Positions 35,953 through 48,994 of a DNA stretch of 64,000 nt are shown piece after piece (within the stretch, counting starts at the first letter, position 1; every line of letters starts with the position of its first letter). The notes under the pieces are model-generated. The model searched no databases. It was not told the DNA's origin and saw only the letters and a list, made by a program, of their open reading frames with translations. Position numbers and translations under genes: made by a program. The stretch is from Congeria kusceri (Eukaryota > Mollusca > Bivalvia > Myida > Dreissenidae): positions 248,001 through 312,000 of the forward strand of contig JAPFQT010000157.1 in NCBI GenBank assembly GCA_027627225.1. Reading direction: 5' to 3'.

Positions 35953-38205
35953 TTTAACCAAATACGAAACCTCTGGTGTGGTTTCAGAGAAGAATTTTTA
36001 AATCATTTTGCCATTTACGTCCATGTTAACCATATGAGCCCCTGGGTGTGCCCAGCTTTGACCCCAGGGGCATCATTTGAACTATCTTTATAGAGGACCA
36101 CTACACGATGTTACATACCAAATATAAAACCTCTAGGCCTTGAAGGTTCAGAGGAGAACATTTTTAAAGTCATTTTGCTATTTAAGTCTATATAAACCAT
36201 GTGATCCCCGGGGTGTGGCCAGTTTTGACCCGAGGGGCATCACTTGAACAATCTACGTAGAGGACCACTATACAAAGTTACATACCAAATATGAAGCCTT
36301 GCAATTTCAGAGAAGAAGATTTAAAAATCATTTTGCTATTTAAGTCTATATAAACCACGTGAGCCACGGGGTGTGGCCAGTTTTTGCCCCAGGGGCATCA
36401 TTTGCACAATCTTTGTAGAGGACTACTATACAATGTTACATGCCAAATAGGGAAACCTCTGGGCCTTGCGGTTTCAGAGGAGAAGATTTTAAAAGTCATT
36501 TTGCTATTTAAGTCTATATAAACCATGCGACCCCCGGGGTGAGGCCAGTTTTCATTCCAGGGGCACCATTTGAACAATCGTTGTAGAGGACCACTATACA
36601 ATGTTACATACCAAATATGAAACCTCTGGGCTTTGAGGTTTCAGAGGAAAAGATTTTTAAAGTCATTTTGATATTCAAGTCTATTTAAACCATGTTAACT
36701 CGGGATGTGGCCAGTTCTGACCCCAGGGGCATCATTTGAACAATCTTTGTAGAGGACCCCTATACAATGTTAAATACCAAATATGAAACCTCTAGGCCTT
36801 GCGGTTTCAGGGAAGATTTTTAAAGTCATTTTGCTATTTAAGTCTATATAAACCATGTGACCCCCGGGGTGTGGCCAGTTTTCATTCCAGGGGCACCATT
36901 TGAACAATCTTTGTAGAGGACCACTATACAATGTTACATACCAAATATGAAACCTCTGGGCTTTGAGGTTTCAGAGGAAAAGATTTTTAAAGTCATTTTG
37001 ATATTCAAGTGTATTTAAACCATGTTAACTCGGGATGTGGCCAGTTTTGACCCCAGGGGCATCATTTGAACAATCTTTGTAGAGGACCCCTATACAATGT
37101 AAAATACCAAATATGAAACCTCTAGGCCTTGCGGTTTCAGAGAAGATTTTTAAAGTCATTTTGCTATTTAAGTCTATATGAACCATGTGACCCCCAGGGT
37201 GTGGCCAGTTTTCACCCCAGGGGCATCATTTGAACAATCTTTGTAGAGGACCACTATACAATGTTAAATACCAAATATGAAACCTCTAGGCCTTGCGGTT
37301 TCAGAGAAGATGTTTAAAGTCATTTTGCTATTTAAGTCTATATGAACCATGTGACCCCCAGGGTGTGGCCAGTTTTCACCCCAGGGGCATCATTTGAACA
37401 ATCTTTGTAGAGGACCACGATACAATGTACCATTCCAATATGAAACCTCTAGGCCTTGCAGTTTCACAGAAAAAGATTTTTAAAGTCATTTGCTATTCAA
37501 GTCCATATAAACCATGTGACCCCCGGGGTGAGGCCAGTTTTCATCCCAGGGGCATCATTTGTAGAGGACCACTATACAATGTTACATACCAAATATGAAA
37601 CCTCTGGGAACTGCGCTTTCAGAGGAAAAGATTTTTAAAGTCACTTTGCTATTCAAGTCTATGTAAACAATGTGACCCCTGGGGTGTGGCCAGTTTTGAC
37701 CCCAGGGGCATCATTTAAACAATCTTTGTAGAAGACCACTATACAATGTTACATACCAAATATGAAACTCTAGGCCTTGCGGTTTCAGAGAAGAAGATAA
37801 TAAAAGTCATTTCGCTATACAAGTTAATATAAACCATGAGATCCCCGGGGCGGGGCGAGTTATGGCACCAGGGGCATAGTTTTAACAATCTTTGTAGAGG
37901 ACCACTACAGCACGTCACATATCAAATATGAAAGCTCCAAGCCTTGTGGTTTCAGAGATTTTTAAAGTTTTCAGTTTTTAAATCTATATTTAGCTCTTGT
38001 GACCTACATATGCAGCGGACCGGAACAATTTGAAAGAGGGTCACCCAAGGATCATTCCTGTGAAGTTTGGTGAAAATCTGTCCAGCAGTTTAGATGTTCT
38101 TTGAATGAATATGTTGACACACAACGCACGACGGACGATGCACGATGGACAAAAGGCGATCCTAAAAGCTCACCATGAGCACGTTATGCTCAGGTGAGCT
38201 AAAAA
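35953..38205 (-). mobile_element. Long Helentron-like element (type A), left end lost
   Basis: About twelve ~165-bp units contain GTGACCCCCGGGGTGTGGCC, CCAGGGGCATCATTTGAACA and AGAGGACCACTATACAATGT. They are followed by the right module GCAGCGGACCGGAACA and the right end GCTCAGGTGAGCTAAAAA. The unit family is the one in 9957-11150. The left hairpin end is missing. Confidence 0.65.
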
Positions 38206-38573
38206 GATATTTGGCATATGTTGTAAATGTTTGTAAATAATGTAAATCCAACATGAATATTTAAAACTGATGCATTACGTTGATTTGGTTTATAAACGAA
38301 CAGGCTCATTTCTTCATAGATCCTTATTCTATATGCATTTAACATTATTTTTCGATATTATTTAAAATAAAATAAAATTATTTTTCAATATTATTTAAAA
38401 TAAAATAAGTCATTTTTCATCATCAAATAGCAAACTCATTTTTTCATGTGGCTAGCTCCTAAAACAGTAGTAGGAAATGTTTCTATATTTAGAATAAATA
38501 AAAAGAATATAATTATTTCATGTCAAAGCAATGAACTGATGAACTATGCCATGTTTTAAATCCGTTCCCAGCC
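38206..38573. other. No gene seen
   Basis: AT-rich; 38346-38410 contains a duplicated ATTATTTAAAATAAAATAA segment. Nothing else recognised. Confidence 0.35.
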
Positions 38574-38769
38574 CGTGTGAACTGTACAGTCCGCACAGCC
38601 TGATCTGGGACACCACTTTCCGCTTTTATGGTATTTTCTGTTTCTATGAAGTCTCTTCTAAACATAAATCCACTGTAGGCGGAAAGTGCCTTTCTGTATT
38701 AGCCTGTGCGGACTGCACAGTCTGATCCGGGACGACACTTTAGGCACTTGCACTAAGCCTGGTTTTCCC
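38574..38769. mobile_element. Palindromic MITE, copy 2, left-truncated
   Basis: Shares with 20950-21195 the arms around ACAGTCCGCACAGCCTGAT and GGACGACACTTTAGGCAC and the right end CCTGGTTTTCCC. The left outer arm is missing or strongly diverged. Confidence 0.7.
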
Positions 38770-39859
38770 ATGACACCCCTTATATATATTTGAAGAGTTT
38801 GTATGATTCAATTATTTTAGTATACAATGCATTTATTCATAGTCTTATAAAAACGATGTCTATTTGTAGATTGTATTGCCTCTACACAAGAATTTGGTAG
38901 AAACATCAGTATTTCACAAGAAAAACAATGATGCAGAGCATCATAAGGTGCCGGGAAACTATGAAAAGTCCATATGTTAAAGATACATTTAATTATGTAA
39001 TGTCCGTACAATTGACTGATCTTACCGCTTCATATTTTCCATCTGCGATTTTTTTATTCTAAATAATTTATACAGTAGTTGTCAGTCAAATCAAAATTTA
39101 CTAGAAGTTACCTCGTTTCAAAGAAAATAAGGAAGAGAAGGAATATATCAGCATCAAAAATATTTGTTATGGATTAAGCATTTATACTATGTGTTCCAAA
39201 TAAAAACACATGTCAGGGAACATTCATCACAATTAAATAAAATGATTTTACTTCATTTGTGATCACAAAAGCGTTAAGTTAGATTTAATAGTTGCGAATA
39301 AGATTTATATTCCTTTGTGAAAACACATCTCGAGCGTTTTTGTGTATAACTATTATAGCTTTAATGCATTCATTAAACGCACAGAAAGTAAAAATACCAA
39401 ATTTAAATCAAACTGATTTACATATGTCCAAAGCCTCCGCCAGTGTCTATTTATAGAAAGATGCAAAATCTATTTGTACATTGAATAGCCTCTACAGGAG
39501 AAGAAAAGATAAAATGCAATTCTAAATAATTCTTAATAAATAGATTTACCAACAGTTATTCAAATAAACATACATGGTAAGTTTATAAATATAAGTAATT
39601 CTCCATTCATTATTAATCTTATTGCCCATGGTTCGCTGGATGCTTGTTAGACGATTCAGTGCTGTTTACGTGTATACAATGAATAGGCGCAGGTCAGTCA
39701 GCGAGTGTATTCTATGGAATGTTGCCTATCGAATATACGATATTAACGGCTGATTTGCCCAAGGTTATGGTTACACAGCCTATAAACACTGGCATGTAAA
39801 TTGAAAATGAAACTTGAGCCCATGCAACTTTCGAGTAGGGAGCTCATAACTGGAAATTA
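38770..39859. other. No gene seen
   Basis: About 1.1 kb of AT-rich sequence without recognisable frames or repeats. Confidence 0.35.
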
Positions 39860-41523
39860 CAGGCTGTCAACTCGCCCTCAGTGAAAAAGTAGGAAAAATA
39901 TAGGAAGTTTCTTTAAAGAAAAGTAGGAAAAAAGTAGGAAAAAGTATATATTTCTCGTCAAAAAGTAGGAATTTTAAAATTTTAAAACACATTTACCATA
40001 GCAAAGTTACGTTTAAATTGACTGAACTTCGTAAATTACCCTTCAATGTTAACAATAGGCAACTGTTCAGCTTGAGGAGTGTAATCATGGGACATCTGCC
40101 AGAAATCCTGAATTGTTTTTTTTTAATTGTTTAACTAATAATACAAACGTACCAATAACTAGCTCAATATAAACATAAGGTTATGATTACAATAAACATG
40201 TACACTGCAGAATATGTTACATCAATACCAAAGGTTTCACCGAGTTACTACTACCAATAGTATCAAGCACTTTGAAATCAATCGTCTTTTTTAAGAAGTT
40301 GTACTCCCAGTTGTATCGGACCATCTTTGCCTGCTGTTTATTGGATTTAATGTCACACTCATCAGCCAGTTATAATATGGTGATTTCCAGCTTTTCATGG
40401 TGGAGAAAGACAACAAACATGCAAGCACACTGGGTAGAACTACTGATCTTTCATAAGATAGATGGGTAGCTTTCTCACTTCAAAGACTATGATTAAGGCT
40501 TAAGCCTACTGTGGTTTGGGCCTACAGTGGTAAGGGGCAAGTGATCAACATTCAGAGACTTTAACCCACAGTAAGATGTCTGTGTCTGTGAATTCATACC
40601 TCCCTTGCATTTGTTGTACACCAATGGGTAGGAAGGACATCAGAATAATGAATAGGTGAATTCAGCACGACTTATCACAAATTACAAACACACAGGATTT
40701 CTAACATATTGGTTAGAGCATTTACAGAGTCAAGGATGGGATTATATTCCATCTTTGTGATAATCTTTCATAATATAAACGGAAAAGCAATCGGTACATA
40801 TTCAGAAAAATCTCGATAAATAGCATTATTTTCCAAAATCGTTAAACATTTTCTTTAACAATAAGAAGACAATTGGGTAATGCATTTTGTCAGGTTGTAT
40901 GTCAATACAACTTTATTAAAACTATTGTTTGATTTCCAATTTACCCGTAGGTGATAATGAAGTAGACTACAACTTGCTAGATTTCGGAGTCAGTCAGCAA
41001 TAAATCCCAGATTCTAAATATCTGATGTCCTGTATATGTATTTGAATAACATTATTTGATAAAAGATCTGCATAAAATCTACACCAGACATTTAGAGCTG
41101 GGAAGTACACTGAGCTCCATCAGTAATCCCATCATTGGGAACAAAACCACAATAATATCTACACATGTATATGATAACAGATTCATTCTTCAGTGTACAT
41201 GACTTTAACTTGATTTTTAACACCTTTTAAATATCTCAGAACCTTTAAAATGCCAGTGAATACAAATCTATGCATGTCCAAGTCAATACATTAAATATAA
41301 ATAGTTCCAGACAAATTAGCAGGGGAACATACCACATTGTCCCATCTATACAATACATTTACAAATAGACTTTGTTCTTTTTTATATAAAACATTATTTA
41401 ATTCATCTTCATTTCTGGCAAACTAAAAAAGTAGGAATAATAGGAGTTTTTTTTTACCAAAAAGTACGAAAAAGTATGAGTGAGTCAAAAAAGTAGGACA
41501 AAGTAGGACCAGTTGACAGCCTG
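39860..41523. mobile_element. TIR element with CAGGCTGTCAACT ends
   Basis: The left end is CAGGCTGTCAACT and the right end AGTTGACAGCCTG, an exact inverted pair. Clusters of AAAGTAGGAAAAA lie just inside both ends but in direct, not inverted, orientation. The 1.6-kb interior has no transposase frame. The smaller relative at 13648-14094 has the same ends with AATATAGGAA clusters. No target duplication is obvious here. Confidence 0.65.
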
Positions 41524-41735
41524 TTGTGAGTTACGCGTGACACAAATCTAAAAATGTCATTTGTTTCTAAACGATGTCTGTAACTCTGGTGATGTCGGAA
41601 CAAACTTCATAAAAATACCCAGTCATCACTCTAGCAGTTATACTTTTTGAGTTACGCGCGACACAAAAATCCGACGTAAGGATGGACAAGGGCAAATTTA
41701 TATGCACCCCTCCTCAAAATGGGGGCATAACAAAT
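41524..41735 (-). mobile_element. Right end of a type-G Helentron-like element
   Basis: One unit (GAGTTACGCGTGACACAAAT, AACTCTGGTGATGTCGGAA) and the right end CAAAATGGGGGCATAACAAA. The left part is absent; the TIR element ending at 41523 may have replaced it. Confidence 0.55.
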
Positions 41736-42496
41736 GTTTTACAAACCGTGGAATGCATAAATTGGTACTACAACTGCTTTTACCAGTACTGAATACAAAA
41801 TGTACAAATTGTAATAAAGTTTTATTGTATATGTTTGTGTTATTTGTACAACAAATAATTGAATAGTAACTTTCCCAGACAACTTTCATTAAAAAGGACC
41901 TTTAAAGTCAACAAAGACACAACTGCGTAATGATCCTTACTATTTATGATATATAAGTAAAAAAATACACAATGAATGACCATGACCTTTATGCTCGTTT
42001 TCAAAAACTCTCAATCGAAGCACATATGTGGCTGCAAATTTAATCTGGATGTTTCAGAAAACATGTTTGCATATTTTAAATACAATGAATGTAAATTATC
42101 TTCCATTGGCTGACCAGAAAATGAGATGGGCAAAAGTAAACAATGCGACTGTATCAACTAATACAGCTACGTTTATCCCACAGGGTGTTATTTCAACAAT
42201 CACAGCTTGAAGATGAGATAAACTACAGGGTTTAACCTTAGTGTGTGCATAACATTATACATGGCATGTACATACACACATAGATAGATACAATGCATAA
42301 TTGTCTGAACATATTTGTTCTGAATTTGCGGGTGTTAGTATTTGATCAATAATCTCCAGTATAGAATGGATCAAACTATTATAATTAAAATTCTTCAAGA
42401 AATCGTGAATTGCAAGATATTTTGTAATGGTCTACAGTACTACTACAATCAAAATTAATAAAGGGGCGTATCGACAGTAGGTCCACATTTATAAAA
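41736..42496. other. No gene seen
   Basis: AT-rich sequence with no recognisable feature. Confidence 0.3.
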
Positions 42497-43494
42497 AGCT
42501 AGACATGCGTCAGTAGGACACCGATGCCCCTACATTCCGCTGGTTGTCACAAAACTCTGATGTTGGAAAAAATGCACCAAAATACCCTGGTGCACAAGTT
42601 CACATGCTGATGAATATGCTTATAAAGTTTCATTATTCTAGCAGTTATACTTTTTGAGTTCAAGCGATACAAATCCCAAAATGTCATTTTTTGCTAAAAA
42701 AAAGGTCATAACTCCACGGATGGCGGAAAAAAATGGCACCAAAATACCCAGGTGCACATGTTCACATACTGAATAATATGTTAATAAAGTTCCATCAGTC
42801 TAATAATAATACTTTTTGAGTTACATGTGACACAAGTCCAAAAATTTCATTTTTTGCTAAAAAAAAGGTCAATAACTCTGCCAATGTCCAAAAAACTGCA
42901 CCTAAATACCCAGGTGCACAAGTTCACATTTTGATTAATATGTATATAAAGTTTCATCACAGTAGCAGTAATACTTTTTGAGTTATGTGCAACAGAAATC
43001 CAAAATTGTCATTTTTTGCTAAAAAAGGGCCATTATTCCAGTGATGTCTGAAAAAACAGCCCCCCCAAAAAGTCAGGTGCGCAAGTTCACATGCTGATTA
43101 ATAAGTTTATAAAGTTTCTTCACTCTAGCAATAATACTTTTTAAGTTACACGCGACACAAGTCCAAAAATGTCATTTTTTGCTGGGCCATAACTCCGATG
43201 GTGTTTGAAAAAAATGCACCAAAATACCTAGGTGCACAAGTTCACATGCAGATTAATATAAGACCAAAAATTATCTTTTTTTACTTAAAAAGGGCCCAAA
43301 CTCCGCTGATGTCTGAAAAAACTGCACCAAAATACCCAGGTGCACAAGCCCCGATGCTGATGAATATGCTTATAAAGTTTCATCACTCTAGCAGTAAAAC
43401 TTTTTGAATTATGCGTGACACAAAAATCCAACGGAAGGACGGATGGACAAACAAGGGCAAATCTAATTGCCCCCCCCTCTAAAGTGGGGGCAAA
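42497..43494 (-). mobile_element. Helentron-like element (type G), copy 2
   Basis: The left end is AAGCTAGACATG with a short GTC-AGTAG-GAC stem and GATGCCCC. The right end is AAGTGGGGGCAAAAC. Five to six units contain GCACCAAAATACCCAGGTGC, CACATGCTGATTAATA and TACTTTTTGAGTTA. Confidence 0.65.
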
Positions 43495-43857
43495 ACAAAC
43501 TTCATTTGCAGAGAATAATTATTGAACCATGTTGTTTTGTTTCTGTAAACATTTGAAAAACATATACTATTGTATTACATTAACATTGGTCACAGGTGAT
43601 ACTTTTGCGGGCGTGCAACAATTTGTAGTAGTAGTAAAAGAGATATGAATGGAATGTACATGAAGTACCATAATGCGCCTGCTCACTATTGATAAACTTT
43701 GCAGATAGCAAGTTTTCATTAAAGATCACAAATTTCTTGGTGTGTGTTTTAATCCTTATAGAAACATGTCTTCCAAACTTAATTATTGTCTCATACACAT
43801 GTATACCTTTTTCATCAATATTATGTTAATAATAGGAAATTGTCTTGAATTAATATA
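43495..43857. other. No gene seen
   Basis: AT-rich spacer without recognisable features. Confidence 0.3.
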
Positions 43858-44299
43858 AGCTGAACTTCGATATCTCAAAGTCGCCGAGAGCTCACAAACG
43901 ACTTTGAGATATCAGCAGTTTGACATCTCCAAAAAGAGACCTTTTATAAGTATTTAGTCTAAATGTTCACGAAATTGAAATACAACATTGTGATCCTGTA
44001 TGCATATACTGGGAAAATTATTCAAGTTCACAAACGCTCATTTAAATATGTGTCGAGATGTTTGCGATCTGAGAGAAACTTGGTCCTAGCTTGATATTGT
44101 CACTGGCATCAACACTTTGAGATAAACAGAAATAAGTGTGAAAATACTTGTAAGGACAGAAAACCTCTTCAATTCAAGTTAAAACTTCAGATAACAATAT
44201 TAATTTCATATAAATTAAGAAGGAAACAAGTTTACAATTATTTTTTAGATAACCTGAACTTTATTTTTTATGCGAGTTTGAGATTACTAAGTTCAGCTC
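43858..44299. mobile_element. Short TIR element (pogo/Tigger-like ends)
   Basis: The left arm is AGCTGAACTTCGATATCTCA and the right arm, read in reverse, GAGCTGAACTTAGTAATCTC. TA flanks both sides (43856-43857 and 44300-44301), as expected for a mariner-superfamily insertion. A second inner repeat ACTTTGAGATATC lies at 43900-43912. There is no transposase. The family assignment is inferred from the ends only. Confidence 0.55.
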
Positions 44300-44743
44300 T
44301 ATGTCTATACACAATGCAATACTTTCGATACGCCCCTTTAAATCAAAGGTACACAAATAACATGATTTAATTTTGGCATGAATGTTCAGGTCTTGAATGG
44401 GTGGTGAAGCATAATTGACACTGAAAGGAATACAATTCATTGTATTTCAAAAAGAACATGGTAAATTGGCTAGTGAACAAACCTCAAACAAAAATAAATG
44501 GTTTATTTTGTTAATCAGGGGCCATATTACAGAAAACATCTTAAATATTTTCAATGTTCAAATTTTGGAAGTGTAATATTTCTAAAACAGCACATAAAGT
44601 TGTGAATTTCTTTACAGATAAGTAATTAACAATGAATAGTATAACTGATTACAATGAAACTGAAGAACACGACCATATATGTTAAATAATGGCTATTAGA
44701 GACAAGAAAAGGTGGTGGATAAAATCAACACACCACAGTTAAT
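44300..44743. repeat. Segmental duplication, block A' part 1, and spacer
   Basis: Positions 44370-44470 (GCATGAATGTTCAGGTCTTG) correspond to 33535-33620. The remainder is spacer with no gene. Confidence 0.5.
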
Positions 44744-45399
44744 AACAAGAGCTGTTTGTAAAACAGTTATGCCCCCTCTCGGTTATAAGCAATCTTTTAA
44801 ATATCAAGTTGGTGGTGATCGGATGAGAACAGTTGGACCTAGGGAGTGAAAACTGCTTAGAAGGACAATTTTAGATCAATCAACTCCACGTAACTCTGCA
44901 GATCTTGGTGTGTTTTGGTTGATCATCAAACTTGGCAATGATACTATAACCTCCAATATTTTCATTAAGTTTGGTGAAGATTAGATGAAAACTGTTGTAC
45001 TTAGAGAGTGTTATGCTAAAACGGCCAATTTAAGATAATTCAAGGGTCATAACTCCACTAATTCTGGGGCGATTTGGCTGATTATCGAACTTGGCCAAGA
45101 AATTATGCCCACAAACATTTTCAGCAAGCTTAGTGAAGATATGATGAAAACTGTTTGACTTAGAGAGTGGAAACTGCTAAAAAGGCTAATTTTAGATAAC
45201 TCAAGGGCCATAACTTAACAATTCCTGGAGCGATTTCGCTGATTATCAAACTTGGCCAAGATATCATGCTAATAAACATGTTTAAGTTTAGTTAAGATCG
45301 GATGAAAACTATTAGACTTAAGAGAGTGGAAATGAAAGTGGTCTACCAACCGACCGACATTAAACCAATACAACCCGCCATCTTTGATGGGGGACATAA
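44744..45399 (-). mobile_element. Helentron-like element (type H)
   Basis: The left end is AACAAGAG with hairpin CTGTTT-GTA-AAACAG (44752-44766) and TTATGCCCCCTC. The right end is GATGGGGGACATAAT, the matching arm. Three ~165-bp units contain AGAGAGTGGAAACTGCTAA, GGGCCATAACT and AAACTTGGCCAAGA. It lies between the two halves of block A', so it postdates the duplication or marks its expanded part. Confidence 0.75.
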
Positions 45400-45949
45400 T
45401 TACTGTATATGTGATCGATGTTGTTGTTGTTATAACTATGGTAAATTACTGAGGAAAGTTTTATAATTAACGGCTAATACCGTGTTTTCCATAGCTGTTT
45501 CTCATATAGGAATGCTGCTGGCAAATTGCTACACAAAATGACCATGAAGTGAGAACTTTGCTCCTCATGGGACAATATTTCTGGTGGTATTATTATAGGT
45601 TTTTGTCATTTGTTTTCTATACAGTAAAGCAAACAATTTACTAACTGTGGTCTAGGTTGGATAAATTTTACATAAAGTATCAAAGAGCCAGTTATTTACA
45701 TAGCCATTTAGGAGGGATATTCTTGAATATCCTTGAGAAAATATTTAAACTTAAGGAGTGCAGTTTATGTATAAGTTTGCCACAATAAATCAATTTATGT
45801 TCACAAAGTTGCAAAGTTGATTTTGATCTCAAATTCAAGAAAGAAAACGCACAAACTTGACCCAATTATAAAGCAGTAAATTTTGAATCTAACACATTTA
45901 TTCATAACCTGTAAGTAACTTACATGTCACGAACATACCAGAAGGTATT
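45400..45949. other. No gene seen
   Basis: AT-rich spacer between the element and the second half of block A'. No recognisable feature. Confidence 0.3.
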
Positions 45950-46330
45950 ACAAATCTATTATCTAGTTTAGCATGATAATTTTACAGAAAGGAATTCACT
46001 GGGAAAGGCTATCACATTTGGCAAGCTATTTGAAATCTTGTAGTGTCTACTAATTTGTTTTCAAACTCAATAATAAATCGTTGGATCATAGACAGTTTTT
46101 AAAGCATATTATTTCTGCCAAAGTTTTTGCTTTGCTTACCACTGAAAGGGTCAAAGATGCACTGATAACTCTGTGCCAATGATCTACTACAGAACAATGA
46201 GTTAAGCGATTGTGGTTTTGTATGTTGACAATTGTTTTAACAGTCTGCTTCAAAACTGTAGTTTCTTTAGCAAGAAATAGGATATCATTTTCACCTGAAT
46301 TTCTTTAACAGTGCTTATATACACCAATCA
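45950..46330. repeat. Segmental duplication, block A' part 2
   Basis: AAAGGAATTCACTGGG, GTAGTGTCTACTAATTTG and AAAGCATATTATTTCTGCC follow the same order and orientation as 33760-34060, with clear but moderate divergence. Confidence 0.65.
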
Positions 46331-46415
46331 AGATAATAATATATTGGACCAGTAACTAACAGCATTTAAACGTTTTCCTCCCATTTAACAATACAAAGTT
46401 AAAATACCCTCAAAT

Positions 46416-48245
46416 ACTAGAGGGCCAAAGTTGCCCTGAGTTGCTACCCTGAGTTGTCACAAAAGTAGATTGAGGGCAAGAGCCCTGTGTAAAACAATGA
46501 ATGTCTAACCTCAAACTAGGGCTATGTAACTTCCAAATGCGTAGCCAAAACTCGAATGTATCTATTCTCCCCTCAAGAAGTTATGTTAGAAATTTAATTG
46601 ACAATTGTTTTTTTTTGTTTTTTTTTTATCTTACACATACCTGCTAGCATCAAATTTTATTTTGTCTAATTTGTGACTCCATAAATTTTGAATAAAATGG
46701 CATATAACGAAGGCTTTAACTGAATTTTATTATTTTAAGCAATTTGGTAGCAGGTTACTCAAGGAACATTTCTGTTAAATTATTTTTCAAATTTTCTAGT
46801 TTTGCAAGCTTTTGGTTGCCAGAGTTTTACTGATACTCCTTTAAATTGAAGGAAAATCGTAAAGAATCAAACCATGATCGCATTTTGCACTCTTGACTCT
46901 TAACGTTTATGCCTACTGATCAATACAAATACAATGCAAATAAATAATTCAGTTGAACCTCATCAAGTCATCCTGGCCAAAAATAATGGACATTCGATCT
47001 AAACATTTCAACGTTGTTTTTTAGACCCAGAAAAAATAAAGTTGTACAAATAGCAAAATAAAAGAATTTGAGTTTGCTTTTTTTAATTGGTAAAAAATAA
47101 ATGGTAAAATATTGCTACAAAAACGAGCATGGGCTGGTGTTCATTGCGATTTCCAAATGCATGGCGTTTACTAGAAAAATTGCATGTATAACTAGCAACA
47201 GTAAAACAAGAATGCTCAAAATGTACAAAGTGAAACTGAAGTCTGTCTACAAGCAGTCGATTTTGTTTTTTAGTGGCGGACAACTGCAAGTAACGAATTT
47301 GTACTTTTTATAAAATTCATATCTTGACACTGTTCAGTATGATTTTGCAGATATAAGATCACGTATCAGGTCGTACCAGCAATGTAGACAAATAACATAT
47401 TTACTGGTGTGGATTTTCTCTAATACCCAAGGATGATTTCTCTGTAATTTGGTTTAATTCTGCCCAGGGTTTTAAGTGTTAACTGACGCACTGACACAGG
47501 CACACACATCGGACTAAATTTATCTTGGGCTTTAAACAAATTTTGTAAAACATGTCTGGTAGAAAAGCAGGAGCCCATTAGTCACTTAATAAGTAAGCCA
47601 CAAGTCACTAAATAATCATTGGACAGGAATTCTGCCCAGTGTTGAAAGTGTTAACTGACCCAATGACACACAACGGAGGAAACACACAAAATAATTAATG
47701 GGCTTGTCACAATCTTTGTTTAAACATGTCTGGTTAGAAAGCAGGGGCCACAAGTGACTAAATACGCAGGCCACAAGTCACTAAATAATCGATGGAACAT
47801 GCCTATAATATGCACAACAAGACATGGTACTGAGTGATAAGTACTTCAATTAATTACAAGAAGTTGCAGCGAACAAGAACGGACCAGTCATTTTCATCAC
47901 ACAACGCACTCAGAATTATAAGATTTGAACTTAACAATAGTATGCACAATTTGGCTTGGTATTGGCTTTCACTAGACCAAGTTACTTATGGCATAACAAT
48001 GAATAATTGTCTCAAAACACATTGTCTGATCCAAGTAAAAACACAAAGTATACAACGTGGATTCCTATGCAATTCTGTGAAGACTGAACATGTACGACCA
48101 GTTTTTTCAACTTCCATTCGGCGGTTACAGAGAACTTGTTTCAGGCGAAAGGTTAATAACAAACGACAGACAACAAACAACTGACGACAAACCATGACTT
48201 ACCAAAATAACTCACACTAGCGCACTTCAATCTCAGGTGAGCCAA
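46416..48245 (-). mobile_element. Probable decayed Helentron-like element
   Basis: The left end is ACTAG with hairpin AGGGC-CAAAGTT-GCCCT (46421-46437). The right end is CTCAGGTGAGCCAAAA. The inside includes one weak type-E unit (CAAGGAACATTTCTGTTAAA near 46760) and the tandem pair at 47445-47800. The two ends share only CCTGAG as an inverted arm, so pairing them is uncertain. Confidence 0.35.
47445..47800. repeat. Two ~175-bp tandem units
   Basis: GAATTCTGCCCAGTGTTGAA-like and GTGTTAACTGAC sequences, with AACATGTCTGG and CCACAAGTCACTAAATAATC, occur twice at about 175-base spacing. Confidence 0.65.
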
Positions 48246-48924
48246 AACTAGAAATGTCACATGAGTGACGGATATTCACCCACAATATGGCCTTGTCACA
48301 AAACTATGGCATCAATTTGAAAGAAATGGACGAAATGAGAATACTTTAATTTTTGAATGTTTAACAGTGTTTTTGGACAAATTTAATTTCAATATGAGCC
48401 ATAACTCTGTCAACATTTAGTGGTTTGCAACCAACGTCAAACCTGACGTGTATTTCATGGTGTTACGCCTATGTACCAAAAATAATTTAAATATGTGCTG
48501 CCTTTCATGAGTTATTGTCCTGAAACCATGTTTTTCGGAATTTAAGTCAAAAAGAGGCCATAACTCTGTCAAAATTTAGTGTTTTGTAACAAAAGTCAAA
48601 CCTGATTTGTATTTTATGATGCTACATATTTGTACCAAAATTATTTCAATACGTCAAGCCATTCTAGAGTTATCGTACGGAAACCATGTTTTTAGGGAAT
48701 TTAAGTCAAAAAGGGACCATAACTCTGTCAAAATTTAGTGGCTTGTAACCAAAGTCAAACATGACGTGTGTTCTATGATGTTACACAGGTGTACCAAAAA
48801 TTGTTTGAATTTGTCGAGCCTTTCTTGAGTTATCATCCGGAAACCATGAAAACCAACTGACCGACAGACCGACGAGCTCACTCCTATATACCCCCCCCCC
48901 AAACTTCGTTTGTGGGGGTATAAA
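48246..48924 (-). mobile_element. Helentron-like element (type F), copy 2
   Basis: The left end is AACTAG with hairpin GTCAC-ATGA-GTGAC (48256-48269). The right end is TTTGTGGGGGTATAAA. Units match those of 31539-32231 (GGCCATAACTCTGTCAAAAT). It is inserted exactly at the A-rich end of an older element remnant (CAGGTGAGCCAAAA). Confidence 0.72.
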
Positions 48925-48994
48925 TATGTTAATTGCAACCATACTACATTTGGTCAGCATGCTAACGCCTATTGTTGACACAATTGTATCTTAC

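Noticed and set aside
47025..47054. Paralogue of the exon-like segment at 34345
   Set aside because: Only an acceptor and four residues (PEK plus flank) match, and it lies inside a probable mobile element; chance is likely.
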